From Acidimicrobiales bacterium (GTDB taxonomy: Bacteria; Actinomycetota; Acidimicrobiia; Acidimicrobiales; JAHWLA01): DNA of 64,000 nucleotides. The notes under the pieces are model-generated. The model was not told the DNA's origin. It made no database searches and was given only the letters and a program-made list of their open reading frames with translations. The stretch spans positions 53,207 through 117,206 of the forward strand of contig DATLNE010000003.1 of assembly GCA_035536915.1 (NCBI GenBank). The letters run 5' to 3'. A program made the position numbers and the translations under genes. This document shows, piece by piece, positions 1 through 8,845 of this stretch (its first letter is position 1; each line of letters begins with the position of its first letter).

Positions 1-957
1 TACGGCTTCGAGGCCGACATGACCTACCTGTCGCCCGCGCCGCTGTACCACGCCGCGCCGCTGCGCTTCACAATGGCGGTCACCCAGGCCGGAGGCACGG
101 CGATCGTCATGGAGCACTTCGACCCGGTCGAGTTCCTCGAGCTTGTCGAGCGCCATCGGGTCACCCACGTCCAGGTGGTGCCGACCATGTTCGTGCGGCT
201 GCTCAAGCTGCCCGAAGAGGTGCGGTCCCGTTACGACGTGTCGTCGCTGCGCTACGTCATCCACGCTGCCGCCCCGTGCCCCGCACCGGTGAAGGAACAG
301 ATGATCGACTGGTTCGGGCCGGTCATCTACGAGTACTACGCGGCCACCGAGGGCAACGGCTTCGTGGCCTGCAACTCCGAGGAATGGGTCGCTCACCGCG
401 GCACCGTGGGCAAGCCGCTCATCGGGATCGTGCACATCGCCGACGACGAAGGCAACGAACTGCCGCCCGGCCAGTCGGGCACCGTGTGGTTCGAAGGGGC
501 GACCGATTTCGAGTACCACAACGACCCCGAGAAGACCCGTCAGTCGCGCAACGAACAGGGCTGGTCGACGGTGGGCGACGTCGGTTACGTCGACGACGAC
601 GGCTACCTCTACCTCACCGACCGCAAGGCGTACATGATCATCACCGGCGGCGTGAACGTGTATCCGCAGGAAGCCGAGAACGTGTTGGTCACGCACCCCA
701 AGGTGATGGACGCCGCCGTGTTCGGGGTGCCCAACGAGGACTTCGGTGAAGAGGTCAAGGCCGTGGTGCAGCCCGTCGACATGGCCGACGCAGGCCCCGA
801 GCTCGAGCGGGAGCTCATCGCCTACTGCCGCTCGCAACTGGCCGACGTGAAGTGCCCGCGCTCGATCGACTTCGAGGCGGAGCTCCCCCGCCACCCCACC
901 GGCAAGCTCTACAAGCGCTTGCTCAAGGACCGCTACTGGGCCGCCGCCGGCCGCTGA
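1..957 (+). CDS. Acyl-CoA synthetase (AMP-binding family), 3' part
   Basis: C-terminal 318 residues of an ANL-superfamily acyl-CoA ligase; the reading frame is open to the first base, so the start and the N-terminal ATP-binding P-loop lie outside the window. Visible are the 'YYAATEG' adenylate-binding motif, 'TVGDVGYVDDDGYLYLTDR' with the ribose-binding Asp and hinge Arg, 'ITGGVNVYPQE', and the C-terminal catalytic Lys in 'PTGKLYKR'. The family activates a carboxylic acid with ATP and transfers it to CoA. It resembles FadD-type enzymes, but the substrate cannot be read from this part. A perfect stem-loop follows the stop and separates it from the convergent gene. Confidence 0.9.
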   Translation, partial: YGFEADMTYLSPAPLYHAAPLRFTMAVTQAGGTAIVMEHFDPVEFLELVERHRVTHVQVVPTMFVRLLKLPEEVRSRYDVSSLRYVIHAAAPCPAPVKEQMIDWFGPVIYEYYAATEGNGFVACNSEEWVAHRGTVGKPLIGIVHIADDEGNELPPGQSGTVWFEGATDFEYHNDPEKTRQSRNEQGWSTVGDVGYVDDDGYLYLTDRKAYMIITGGVNVYPQEAENVLVTHPKVMDAAVFGVPNEDFGEEVKAVVQPVDMADAGPELERELIAYCRSQLADVKCPRSIDFEAELPRHPTGKLYKRLLKDRYWAAAGR

Positions 958-967
958 CCCCACGCCC

Positions 968-1006
968 CGAGTACATAGCGCTTCAGAACGAAGCGCTATG
1001 TACTCG
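968..1006. terminator. Perfect 17-bp stem-loop between convergent genes
   Basis: Bases 968-984 are the exact reverse complement of 990-1006, with loop AGAAC (985-989). The stem lies 11 bases after the stop of the ligase and 6 bases beyond the stop of the opposite-strand SirB1-like gene, so it can serve both transcripts. There is no T-tract on either side. The outer arm CGAGTACATAGC is shared with the stem-loop at 10391-10433, while the inner arm differs and remains paired. Confidence 0.75.
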
Positions 1007-1012
1007 AAGCGG

Positions 1013-1798
1013 TCAGTTGAGGCGGGCGCGGAGGCGGCGGGCGCGGGCGACGGCCTTGGCGGCGGCGTCCTCGGGCAGTTGGGTGGCCATGTCCTCCAAC
1101 GTCTCGGCCGCGGCCCGGAAGTGGCCGATGGCCGCCTGCGCACCGGCCAGTTCCCCCAGTTCCCGGGTGTCGACCTCGGGGATGGCTGTGCGCAGCCGCA
1201 GCGCCCACTCGGCGCCCATCACGTCGCCGGTCAGGGCGAAGCGTTGCTTCAGGTTGGCCAGCATGCGGGCCAGGATGGCGCGGGTGCCGACCGGTTGCAG
1301 CATGTCGGGCGTGAACGCCACGGCGTCGCCGTAGATCGACGCCACCCGCTCGGCGCAGTCCTCCGGCGTGAGGAGGCGCCCGCCTTCGAACGGGTCGAGC
1401 AGCACTCGGGGCACCGCCTCGTGGCGCACCACGAAGTGGCCCGGCAGCCCGATGCCGACGAACGGCACGCCCAGCCGCCGTCCTACCTCGAGCACGAGCA
1501 CCGACAAGGTGATGGGCAGGCCCACCCGACGGTCGAGCACGTCGTTGAGGTACGAGTTGCGCGGGTCGCCGTAGTCCTCGACGTTGCCCCGGAACCCGAG
1601 GGTGCCGAACAAATGCGTGCGCAGCGCCTCGAACGTGGGCGCCGGACAGGCCGCCGCCAAGGCATCGATGCGCGCCACCTCGGCATCGACGTCGAGGCCT
1701 GGATGCGCGTGGGCGGCGATGAGCAACGCGCCCTCGTCAAGCCGCACCCCCGATTCGGAGCCCTGCACCAGCCGTTGGAAACGGGCCGCGGGGTCCAT
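1013..1798 (-). CDS. SirB1-type transglutaminase-like/TPR protein
   Basis: 261 residues matching the SirB1 family (transglutaminase-like core followed by a helical, TPR-like C-terminus). Supporting motifs are 'NSYLNDVLDRRVGLPITL' and 'GIGLPGHFVVRH', which in this family carry the transglutaminase-like fold, then a helical tail with 'ALTGDVMGAEWALRLRT'. The biochemical role of SirB1 proteins is not established. Start ATG at 1798. It is divergent from the gamma-glutamyltransferase with only 21 bases between the starts, so the two promoters must overlap. The gene ends at the shared stem-loop at 968-1006. Confidence 0.8.
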   Translation of the reverse strand: MDPAARFQRLVQGSESGVRLDEGALLIAAHAHPGLDVDAEVARIDALAAACPAPTFEALRTHLFGTLGFRGNVEDYGDPRNSYLNDVLDRRVGLPITLSVLVLEVGRRLGVPFVGIGLPGHFVVRHEAVPRVLLDPFEGGRLLTPEDCAERVASIYGDAVAFTPDMLQPVGTRAILARMLANLKQRFALTGDVMGAEWALRLRTAIPEVDTRELGELAGAQAAIGHFRAAAETLEDMATQLPEDAAAKAVARARRLRARLN

Positions 1799-1819
1799 GG
1801 GCCTGCCAGGCTACTGCCC

Positions 1820-3370
1820 GTGTACGCACCTTTCGTCACCACCTACGCCCCGCGGGGCATGGTGTGCGCCGTCGACCACTTGGCGGCGGCCGCAGGGGTC
1901 GAGGTGCTGCGCCACGGCGGCTCGGCGGCCGACGCTGCCATCGCCACCAACGCCGTCCTGGCCGTCACCACCCAGCACATGTGCGGCATGGGCGGCGACC
2001 TCTTCGCCCTGGTGCACGACGGCCGCGGTGACCCCGCCGCGCTCGTCGCCTCGGGCCGAGCCGGGTCGGGCGCCGACCCCGAACGGCTGCGCGCCGAAGG
2101 CCACACGGCCATGCCGGCTCGCGGCGACATCCGCAGCGTGCCCGTCCCCGGGTGCGTGGACGGCTGGCTGGCCCTGCACGAGCGCTTCGGCCGCCTCGCC
2201 CTTCGCGACGTGCTCGCCCCCGCTCGGGCCTACGCGATGGACGGCTTCCCGGCCAGTGCCACCTTGCCCGCAGCCGTTGCCCTCCTGCCCGACCCGGCCG
2301 ACTACGCCCATGTCCGCCGACCGGGCGAGATGGTGCGCAGGCCGGGCGTGGCCCGCGCCCTCGACGCCATCGTCGAGCACGGCCGCGACGGCTTCTACGG
2401 CGGGGCCTTCGGCGAGGGCCTGCTCGCTCTAGGCGACGGCGAGTACAGCGCCGACGACCTCGTCCGCTCACCAGCCGAATGGCGTCGGCCCCTCACCCTC
2501 GACGCGTGGGGCCACCGCCTCTGGACGGTCCCGCCCCCGTCGCAGGGCTACCTCAACCTGGCGGGCTCGTGGATCGCCGAGGGGCTCCCCCTACCCGCCG
2601 ACCCCGACGACCCGCAGTGGGCGCACCTGTTGATCGAGGCCGCCCGCCAAGCGGGCTACGACCGCCTCGACGTGCTTTTCGAACACGCCGACGGCCATGC
2701 CCTGTTGGCCGAGGAGCGGCTCCGCCCCCGGCGCGCCGCCGTCGACCCCGAACGCGCCGCCGTGCTCGGCGACCCCTACCAACGGGGCGGCACCATCTAC
2801 CTGTGCGCCGTCGACAGCGACCGCATGGGGGTGTCGCTCATCCAGTCGAACGCCAACGGCTGGGGTTCGCACCTCTACGAACCCAACACCGGGATCTTCC
2901 TGCAGAACCGCGGCATCGGGTTCTCGCTCACGCCGGGGCATCCCGCCGAGTACGGCCCCGGCCGCCGCCCGCCCCACACGCTCAGCCCCGCACTGGCCAC
3001 CCACCCGGCCGACGACACCCTCACCGCCGTCGTCGGCTCCATGGGCGGCGACGCCCAGCCCCAGGTCATCCTCCAGCTCCTGGCCCGGTGGCTCCACGCG
3101 GGCCAGTCTCCCGGCGACGTCGTCGCCGCCGGACGTTGGGTGCTCGGCATGGGCTTCGACACGTGGGACGCAGGCGGCGACGTCACCGTGCACGTCGAGG
3201 GCCACGCACCGCCGTGGGACGACGACCTGCGCCGGCGCGGCCACAGGGTCATAAGGGACGAACCGTTCGGGCACGGTTTCGGCCACGCGCACATGATCAC
3301 GGTGGGCGACGACCGCTTGGCCGGCGCGTCCGACCCTCGCGCCCGGGGCGGTGCAGCCACGGGCTGGTAA
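1820..3370 (+). CDS. Gamma-glutamyltransferase family protein
   Basis: 516 residues of the gamma-glutamyltranspeptidase Ntn-hydrolase family. These enzymes are made as a proenzyme that cleaves itself before a Thr which becomes the N-terminal nucleophile; here that residue is Thr325 in 'RGGTIYLCAVD'. Other family marks are 'VLRHGGSAADAAIATN' near the N-terminus, 'CGMGGDLF', and 'GSMGGDAQPQV' in the small subunit. No signal peptide is apparent, so a cytoplasmic role is likely. GTG at 1820 is chosen because it gives the full family N-terminus and no upstream homology exists; ATG at 1859 would cut into the conserved domain. Substrate is not determined: glutathione and other gamma-glutamyl compounds are possible. 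Confidence 0.88.
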   Translation: MYAPFVTTYAPRGMVCAVDHLAAAAGVEVLRHGGSAADAAIATNAVLAVTTQHMCGMGGDLFALVHDGRGDPAALVASGRAGSGADPERLRAEGHTAMPARGDIRSVPVPGCVDGWLALHERFGRLALRDVLAPARAYAMDGFPASATLPAAVALLPDPADYAHVRRPGEMVRRPGVARALDAIVEHGRDGFYGGAFGEGLLALGDGEYSADDLVRSPAEWRRPLTLDAWGHRLWTVPPPSQGYLNLAGSWIAEGLPLPADPDDPQWAHLLIEAARQAGYDRLDVLFEHADGHALLAEERLRPRRAAVDPERAAVLGDPYQRGGTIYLCAVDSDRMGVSLIQSNANGWGSHLYEPNTGIFLQNRGIGFSLTPGHPAEYGPGRRPPHTLSPALATHPADDTLTAVVGSMGGDAQPQVILQLLARWLHAGQSPGDVVAAGRWVLGMGFDTWDAGGDVTVHVEGHAPPWDDDLRRRGHRVIRDEPFGHGFGHAHMITVGDDRLAGASDPRARGGAATGW

Positions 3371-3390
3371 GTACGCCATCCTGGTACCTC

Positions 3391-5082
3391 ATGGAGGGAA
3401 TGAGTCGGGCGCTGCTCGACGCATTGCCGGCACATACGGCGGTGCTCGACCACACCGGCGGCGTGTTGGCAGTGAACCGGGCATGGGTGCGTTTCGCCGA
3501 CGAGCACCCCGACGATCCTTGGCGCCCGCCGGTCGGTGCCGACTACCTGGCCGCGTGCGAGGAGGCCGCCCGGGCGGGCTCGGTGCAGGCCCCGCTGGTG
3601 GCTGACGGCGTGCGTGCCGTGCTGACCGGCCGCACCCGCGCCTTCCACCTCGACTTCGCCGAGACGATCGCCGACGACGAACTGTGGTTCAGCTTCCGGG
3701 TGAGCCCGCTCGACACCGACGGCAACGGCGGCGCCCTCGTCTCCTATACCGACATCACCAGCCGCAAGCGGGCTGAGACGCAGTTGGCGCACCAGGCCCT
3801 GCACGACCCGCTGACCGGGCTGCCCAATCGCACGTTGTTCCTCGACCGGCTGAGCCTGTCGTTGGCCCGGCTGGACCGGCGCTCGACCACCGTCGCCGTG
3901 CTCTTCCTCGACCTCGACCGCTTCAAGATCGTCAACGACAGCATGGGCCACGAGGTGGGCGACCAGCTCATCACCGCCATGGCCGGCCGCCTGCGCGGCG
4001 TACTGCGCCCCGGCGACACCGCAGCGCGTTTCGGCGGCGACGAGTTCACCGTGTTGTGCGAGGAGATAGCCGAGCCCCAGGACGCCATCGCCATCGCCGA
4101 CCGCATCATCGCCGCGGTGGCCAAGCCCTTTCAGATGGAGGACGCCGAGGCCTACCTCAGCAGCAGCGTCGGCATCGCCTTGGCCACGAGCTCGGCCGAC
4201 CAGCCCGAGGCCTTGGTGCGCGATGCCGATGCCGCCATGTACCAGGCCAAGCAGCGGGGCAAGGCCCGCTGGGTGCTGTTCGACGACGAGATGCGGGCCG
4301 GGGCGGTAGCCCGCCTGGAGATCGAGAACGCCCTGCACCGGGCGCTGGAGCGCAACGAGTTCACCGTGCACTACCAGCGCATCGTCGAGCCCCTGTCAGG
4401 ACGGGTGGTCGGGGCCGAAGCCCTGGCCCGATGGCAGAACGAGTCGCTCGGGTCGATGGCCCCCGATGTGTGGTTGCCGCTGGCCGAGGAGATCGGGCTC
4501 ATCGTGCCCATCGGCGCGTGGGTGCTGGCCGAGGCGTGCCGCCAACTCGCCACCTGGCGGGCCGAGGGCGTGGCCGACGACAGCTTCTACATGGCCGTGA
4601 ACCTGTCGGCTCGCCAACTGGCCCAGCCCGACCTCGACGGCATGGTGCGCCGCACGCTCGATGCCGCTCGGTTGTCGGGCCGCGACCTGTGCCTCGAAGT
4701 GACGGAAGGCGCGCTGCTGGTCGACGTCGAGCACGCGGGCGGTCGCCTGCAGGAGCTACGCGACTTCGGCGTGCGGGTCGCCCTCGACGACTTCGGGACG
4801 GGCTATTCCTCGCTCGCCCACCTGCGCCACTTCCCCATCGACTTCCTGAAGATCGACCACACCTTCGTGCACGACCTCGATCGGGAAGGCGCACCGGCCG
4901 CCGTCGTGTCCGCCGTGGTCGAACTGGCCCACGCCCTGGGGTTGCGGGCAGTGGCCGAAGGCGTCGAGACCGACTTGCAGCGCAAGCTGGTGGAGGCCAT
5001 GGGCTGCGACGCCGCCCAGGGCTCCGCCTACGGCTCGCCGACCCCCGCCGAGTCGTTCTGGTCCGGGAATCCCGCGCTCTGA
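3391..5082 (+). CDS. GGDEF-EAL cyclic-di-GMP protein
   Basis: 563 residues: an N-terminal PAS-like sensory part (about 1-125), a GGDEF diguanylate cyclase domain with intact 'RFGGDEF' (GGDEF at 215-219), then an EAL phosphodiesterase domain with intact 'GAEALARW' (EAL at 343-345), 'NLSARQL', 'EVTEG', 'DDFGTGYSS', 'LKIDHTF' and 'EGVET'. Both active sites look complete, so either activity is possible; which dominates cannot be told. It has no membrane segment. Start ATG at 3391 is tentative: ATG at 3400 has GGAGGG at 3393-3398, too close for normal use. The stop codon sits inside the loop of a 22-bp stem-loop. Confidence 0.9.
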   Translation: MEGMSRALLDALPAHTAVLDHTGGVLAVNRAWVRFADEHPDDPWRPPVGADYLAACEEAARAGSVQAPLVADGVRAVLTGRTRAFHLDFAETIADDELWFSFRVSPLDTDGNGGALVSYTDITSRKRAETQLAHQALHDPLTGLPNRTLFLDRLSLSLARLDRRSTTVAVLFLDLDRFKIVNDSMGHEVGDQLITAMAGRLRGVLRPGDTAARFGGDEFTVLCEEIAEPQDAIAIADRIIAAVAKPFQMEDAEAYLSSSVGIALATSSADQPEALVRDADAAMYQAKQRGKARWVLFDDEMRAGAVARLEIENALHRALERNEFTVHYQRIVEPLSGRVVGAEALARWQNESLGSMAPDVWLPLAEEIGLIVPIGAWVLAEACRQLATWRAEGVADDSFYMAVNLSARQLAQPDLDGMVRRTLDAARLSGRDLCLEVTEGALLVDVEHAGGRLQELRDFGVRVALDDFGTGYSSLAHLRHFPIDFLKIDHTFVHDLDREGAPAAVVSAVVELAHALGLRAVAEGVETDLQRKLVEAMGCDAAQGSAYGSPTPAESFWSGNPAL

Positions 5083-5104
5083 CGCGGGATTCCCGGACCA
5101 GAAC
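5055..5104. terminator. Perfect 22-bp stem-loop overlapping a stop codon
   Basis: Bases 5055-5076 are the exact reverse complement of 5083-5104, with loop 5077-5082 (CTCTGA) that holds the TGA stop of the GGDEF-EAL gene. The left arm therefore encodes the last residues of the protein. The opposite-strand PHP gene ends 13 bases further on, so the structure can act in both directions. There is no T-tract. A small second inverted repeat (CTAGTG at 5104-5109 with CACTAG at 5116-5121) follows directly. Confidence 0.75.
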
Positions 5105-5117
5105 TAGTGCCCCGTCA

Positions 5118-6137
5118 CTAGCCGGCGCGGTGTGACTGGGTCCAGGCCACGAGCTCGTCGGCCGGGAGTGTGTTGACCACCCGATCCTCGGTCACCCCGC
5201 ATTCGGCGGCCCGGTCACAGCCGAACGGCTGCCATTCCAACTGGCCAGGCGCGTGGGCATCGGTGTCGATGGAGAACCGGCACCCGACCTCGACCGCCTG
5301 TGAGAGCAGCCGCCGCGGCGGATCGAGGCGCTCGGGCCGGCAGTTGACCTCGACGGCCTTGTCGTAGGCGGCGGCCACCGTGAAGACGGCATCGGCGTCG
5401 AAGGTCGACTCCGGCCGCCCCCGGCCGACGACGATGCGCCCGGTGCAGTGGCCGAGGATGTCGACGTAGGGGTTCTCCAGCGCCCGCACCATCCGGTACG
5501 TCATGCCGATGGGTTCCTGGCGCAGCTTGGAGTGGACGGAGGCCACCACCACGTCGAGGCGGTCGAGCAGTTCCGGTGACTGGTCAAGGCTGCCGTCCTC
5601 GAGAATGTCGACCTCGATGCCGGCGAGGATGCGGAACGGCGCCAGCTTCTCGTTGAGCTCGTCGATGACGTCGAGCTGTCGTCGTAGGCGGTCCTCCGAC
5701 AACCCGTTGGCGATGGTCAGCCGGGGCGAGTGGTCGGTCAGCACCACGTACTCGTGGCCCAGGTCGCGAGCGGCCTCGGCCATCACCTCGATGGGGCTGC
5801 CCCCGTCGGACCAGTCCGAATGTGTGTGGCAGTCGCCTCGCAGGGCGGCCCGCAGGGCGGCGCCGATGCCTTCGGCCGGGTCGGGGCTGTGCTCCTCCAG
5901 GCGGGCCAGGTAACTCGGTACGTCCCCCGCCAAGGCCTGCACGATGACCCGTTCGGTCTTCTCCCCCACCCCCGACAACGACCGCAACTTCCCCGCCGCC
6001 GCCAAGGCTTCGACGTCGGCCCGGGAGAGGTCACGGATGGCGTCGGCCGCGCCACGGAAGGCCCGCACGCGATAGGTCGGCTCTCGCGATCGTTCGAGCA
6101 GATAGGCGATGCGGTCGAGGGCTTCGACGGGTTCCAA
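5118..6137 (-). CDS. HhH-PHP domain protein (PolX C-terminal-like)
   Basis: 339 residues: a helical 8-kDa-like region with a helix-hairpin-helix ('LRSLSGVGEKTERVI', about 51-65) followed by a PHP phosphoesterase domain with metal ligands in 'GDCHTHSDWSDGG' (His104, His106), 'LTDHSP', 'GIEVDIL', 'ASVHSK', 'DILGHCTGR' and 'DTDAH'. This is the arrangement of bacterial family X DNA polymerases without the polymerase palm and fingers. A role in DNA end repair or as a phosphoesterase is possible but unproved. The only usable start is TTG at 6137 (or CTG at 6149), because an in-frame TAG, the stop of the upstream kinase, lies at 6150-6152. It is probably co-transcribed with that kinase (12-base gap). 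Confidence 0.8.
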   Translation of the reverse strand: MEPVEALDRIAYLLERSREPTYRVRAFRGAADAIRDLSRADVEALAAAGKLRSLSGVGEKTERVIVQALAGDVPSYLARLEEHSPDPAEGIGAALRAALRGDCHTHSDWSDGGSPIEVMAEAARDLGHEYVVLTDHSPRLTIANGLSEDRLRRQLDVIDELNEKLAPFRILAGIEVDILEDGSLDQSPELLDRLDVVVASVHSKLRQEPIGMTYRMVRALENPYVDILGHCTGRIVVGRGRPESTFDADAVFTVAAAYDKAVEVNCRPERLDPPRRLLSQAVEVGCRFSIDTDAHAPGQLEWQPFGCDRAAECGVTEDRVVNTLPADELVAWTQSHRAG

Positions 6138-6149
6138 CGGCGTCAGAGG

Positions 6150-7568
6150 CTAATCGTTGCCCTTGCCCCTGCCCTTCTTCTCACCTTGGTCGTCGTCCTT
6201 GTCGGTGTTGTCTGCGGGCGGCGGCACCACCACGGGCGCGGCAGTGGTGGGCGGCGTCGTGGCGACCGTGGGCGGCGCCGCGCCGGGGATCTGACGCAGC
6301 AGGTCGATGGTCTCGTTGGCCGCGGTGTCAAAGAGCTGGCGCTGTTGGTGCCACGTGGCCACATCGACGAGCAACCGGTTGGCAGCGTCGGAGCCGCCCC
6401 CCGCGTCGACATCGCTCGCCACCTGGCCGAGCCGCTGGCTCAGTTCCGGTCCCTTGGGCCCGTCGCCCACCTTCACGCGTTCGGCCAGGTCGCGGATGCG
6501 TCCCGCCAGCGACCCGCGGTCGACGCCGCCGTCGTCGCCGTTGCGGCCCGCGGCCATGGCGAGGAACAGGATGAACAGCACCACCGCTGCCGCGCCCAGG
6601 AGCATGGTGGGCGACACGACGGGGTTGCGCGACTGGCGATGGCGGACCCCCGCGGCGGCGGGGGCAACCGGCACCACCGTGGTGGCGTCGCCCGTGGCCA
6701 TCATGGTCGTGGCGTCCATGCCGACGCCCTCGGCGGCCAAGCCCGCTCCCAACGCGTCGGCCATCTCGGCGGCGTCGCTGAACCGGTCGGCGGGCTCCCT
6801 GTCCATGGCCCGTTCCACGGCGGCCACCAAGGCAGGGTCGAGGTCGGGTCGTAGGGACGAGAGGGCGGGGGGCTCGGCGTGGCGGATGGCGCTGGCGACG
6901 GCGAGGGGCGTGTCGGCCTCGAACGGCTTGCGGCCGGCCAGCGCCTCGTAGAGCACGATTCCCAACGAGTAGAGGTCGGACTGCGGCGTGGCCGGCTGGC
7001 TGTCGATGCGTTCGGGCGCCAGGTAGGCCGGGGTGCCGAGCAACATGCCGGTCGCCGTGGTGTCGTTGCCCGTCGCCGCCTCTGCGCTCTTGGCGATGCC
7101 GAAGTCGGCCACCTTGGCGCAGCCGTCGGCGCCGAGGAGGATGTTCCCGGGCTTGACGTCACGGTGCACGACCCCTGCGGCGTGGGCCGCGGCCAGCGCG
7201 CCGAGCACGTCGCCCGCCACCCGCACCACCCACTCGGGCTCCTGTGGCCCCCCCAAGCGGTCGGCCAGGGTCTCGCCCGGCAACCGCTCCATCACCAGGT
7301 AGGGCAGGCCGTCGTCCTCGCCGGTGTCGAAGATGGCGACGACGTTGGGGTGCGAGAGGCGGGCGGCGGAGCGGGCTTCCTGCTCGAAGCGGGCCCGCAC
7401 GTCGGGGTTGCGCAGCAGCGGGCGGCGCAGCATCTTGACGGCCACCGGCCGACCCAGGCGTTCGTCGACGGCCTCGAACACGTCGGCCATCCCGCCCCGG
7501 CCGAGCGGCGGGCCCAAGCGGTAACGGCCCCCCAGCAGCCGCGGCGCAGTTGTCGACGTGGTCTCCAC
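6150..7568 (-). CDS. PknB-type Ser/Thr protein kinase, membrane-anchored
   Basis: 472 residues. An N-terminal Hanks-type kinase domain has the Gly loop 'LGRGGMADVF' (from 22), the ATP-binding Lys45, catalytic 'HRDVKPGN' (Asp137), 'DFG' at 155-157 and 'GTPAYLAPE'. A juxtamembrane stretch leads to one hydrophobic segment (about 324-343), then an extracytoplasmic region of about 130 residues ending in a Pro/Thr-rich and finally Lys/Gly-rich tail. There are no PASTA repeats, so it is not a canonical PknB. Start is GTG at 7568 with GGAG 7 bases upstream. It is divergent from the sugar dehydrogenase gene and is followed by the PHP gene. Confidence 0.93.
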   Translation of the reverse strand: METTSTTAPRLLGGRYRLGPPLGRGGMADVFEAVDERLGRPVAVKMLRRPLLRNPDVRARFEQEARSAARLSHPNVVAIFDTGEDDGLPYLVMERLPGETLADRLGGPQEPEWVVRVAGDVLGALAAAHAAGVVHRDVKPGNILLGADGCAKVADFGIAKSAEAATGNDTTATGMLLGTPAYLAPERIDSQPATPQSDLYSLGIVLYEALAGRKPFEADTPLAVASAIRHAEPPALSSLRPDLDPALVAAVERAMDREPADRFSDAAEMADALGAGLAAEGVGMDATTMMATGDATTVVPVAPAAAGVRHRQSRNPVVSPTMLLGAAAVVLFILFLAMAAGRNGDDGGVDRGSLAGRIRDLAERVKVGDGPKGPELSQRLGQVASDVDAGGGSDAANRLLVDVATWHQQRQLFDTAANETIDLLRQIPGAAPPTVATTPPTTAAPVVVPPPADNTDKDDDQGEKKGRGKGND

Positions 7569-7631
7569 GAAGCGCTCCTACCCCTCGTCCGCCTCGACCA
7601 CGCCGGGCCGCGTTTGCCATCCTTCCCGCCC

Positions 7632-8828
7632 ATGCCGCTTCCCCGCCTGCGCATCCTCCTCGTCGTGGCCGCCCTCGTGGCGGGTGCCTGTGGCGGCGGG
7701 GGTGACGACGACACCTCGTCCGAGACCACCACGTCGACCACCGGCGGGCCACCGGCGGCGCCCGCGGGCCCTCCCACGCAGCAGCAGCTCGACGGGCTCA
7801 ACGTGCAGTGGACCCACATCGCCACGGCCAAGTTCCCCACGGTGGTGACGCATCGCCAGGGGGCGTTGTACGTCGGTGAGCGGGAGGGCACGGTGCGGGC
7901 CATCAAGGACGGCAAGCCCGTCGACCCGCCCGCCCTCGACATCGCCTCCGAGGTGGGCACCACAGGGGAAGGCGGCTTCCTGGGCCTGGCCTTCTCGCCC
8001 GACGGCACCACCATGTACGTCAGCTACACCGACAACAAGACAGACAGCCGGGTGGCCGCCTACACCATGGCCGGCGAGCGGGCCGACCCTGCGTCGCGGC
8101 GCGAGTTGCTGTTCGTCGACCAGCCCGCGTCGGTGCACAACGGGGGCAACCTGGTCGTCGACGGCAAGGGGCTGTTGTGGGTGTCGTTCGGCGACGGCGG
8201 CGTGCGCACGCCGACAGGGCGCCAGGCGGCGCAGGACCTCGGCAACTTGTTGGGAACCATCGTGCGCATCGACCCCAAGCCGTCGGGCGGCAAGCCCTAC
8301 ACGGTGCCCGCCGACAACCCGTACGTGGGGCGGGCGGGCGCCCTGCCCGAGATCTACGCCTACGGCTTGCGCAACCCGTGGCGCTTCTCGCTCGACCGGG
8401 CGACGGGCGACCTGTGGATCGGCGACGTGGGCGAAGCCAACGCCGAGGAGATCGACTTGCTGGCCGCCTCGGCCAAGGGCGCCAACTTCGGCTGGCCCGC
8501 TTTCGAGGGCGCCGTGCGCTTCACAGGCTCGCCGCCCGCCGACCACGTGCCGCCGCTGAAGTCGATCGCCCGCAGCAAGACGTTCTGCGCGGTGACGGGT
8601 GGCTACGTCTACCGAGGCAAGGCCATCCCCGACCTGGTGGGCACCTACGTCTACGGCGAGCTGTGCGGCGGCAACGTGTCGTTGCTCAGCCAGAAGGACG
8701 GAAAGGTGGTGGCCGAACGCCCGCTCGGCGTGTTGCTCGACCAGTTGGTGTCGTTCGGCGAGGACGCCGACGGCGAGCTCTACGCCATGTCGCTCGTCGG
8801 GCAGATCTGGAAGCTGACGCCGGGCTGA
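7632..8828 (+). CDS. PQQ-type glucose/sorbosone dehydrogenase lipoprotein
   Basis: 398 residues. The N-terminus (MPLPRLRILLVVAALVAGAC) is a lipoprotein signal with the lipidated Cys at residue 20, followed by a Gly/Asp/Ser/Thr linker. The rest is the six-bladed propeller of soluble aldose sugar dehydrogenases, shown by 'GEGGFLGLAFSPD', 'HNGGNLVVD', 'YGLRNPWRFSLD', 'IGDVGEANAEEID' and 'GANFGWPAFEG'. Family members oxidise sugars with PQQ in the periplasm or at the cell surface; no PQQ synthesis genes are in the window. The ATG at 7632 is fixed by the lipoprotein signal. Confidence 0.9.
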   Translation: MPLPRLRILLVVAALVAGACGGGGDDDTSSETTTSTTGGPPAAPAGPPTQQQLDGLNVQWTHIATAKFPTVVTHRQGALYVGEREGTVRAIKDGKPVDPPALDIASEVGTTGEGGFLGLAFSPDGTTMYVSYTDNKTDSRVAAYTMAGERADPASRRELLFVDQPASVHNGGNLVVDGKGLLWVSFGDGGVRTPTGRQAAQDLGNLLGTIVRIDPKPSGGKPYTVPADNPYVGRAGALPEIYAYGLRNPWRFSLDRATGDLWIGDVGEANAEEIDLLAASAKGANFGWPAFEGAVRFTGSPPADHVPPLKSIARSKTFCAVTGGYVYRGKAIPDLVGTYVYGELCGGNVSLLSQKDGKVVAERPLGVLLDQLVSFGEDADGELYAMSLVGQIWKLTPG

Positions 8829-8845
8829 CCCGCGACAATGGCGGG

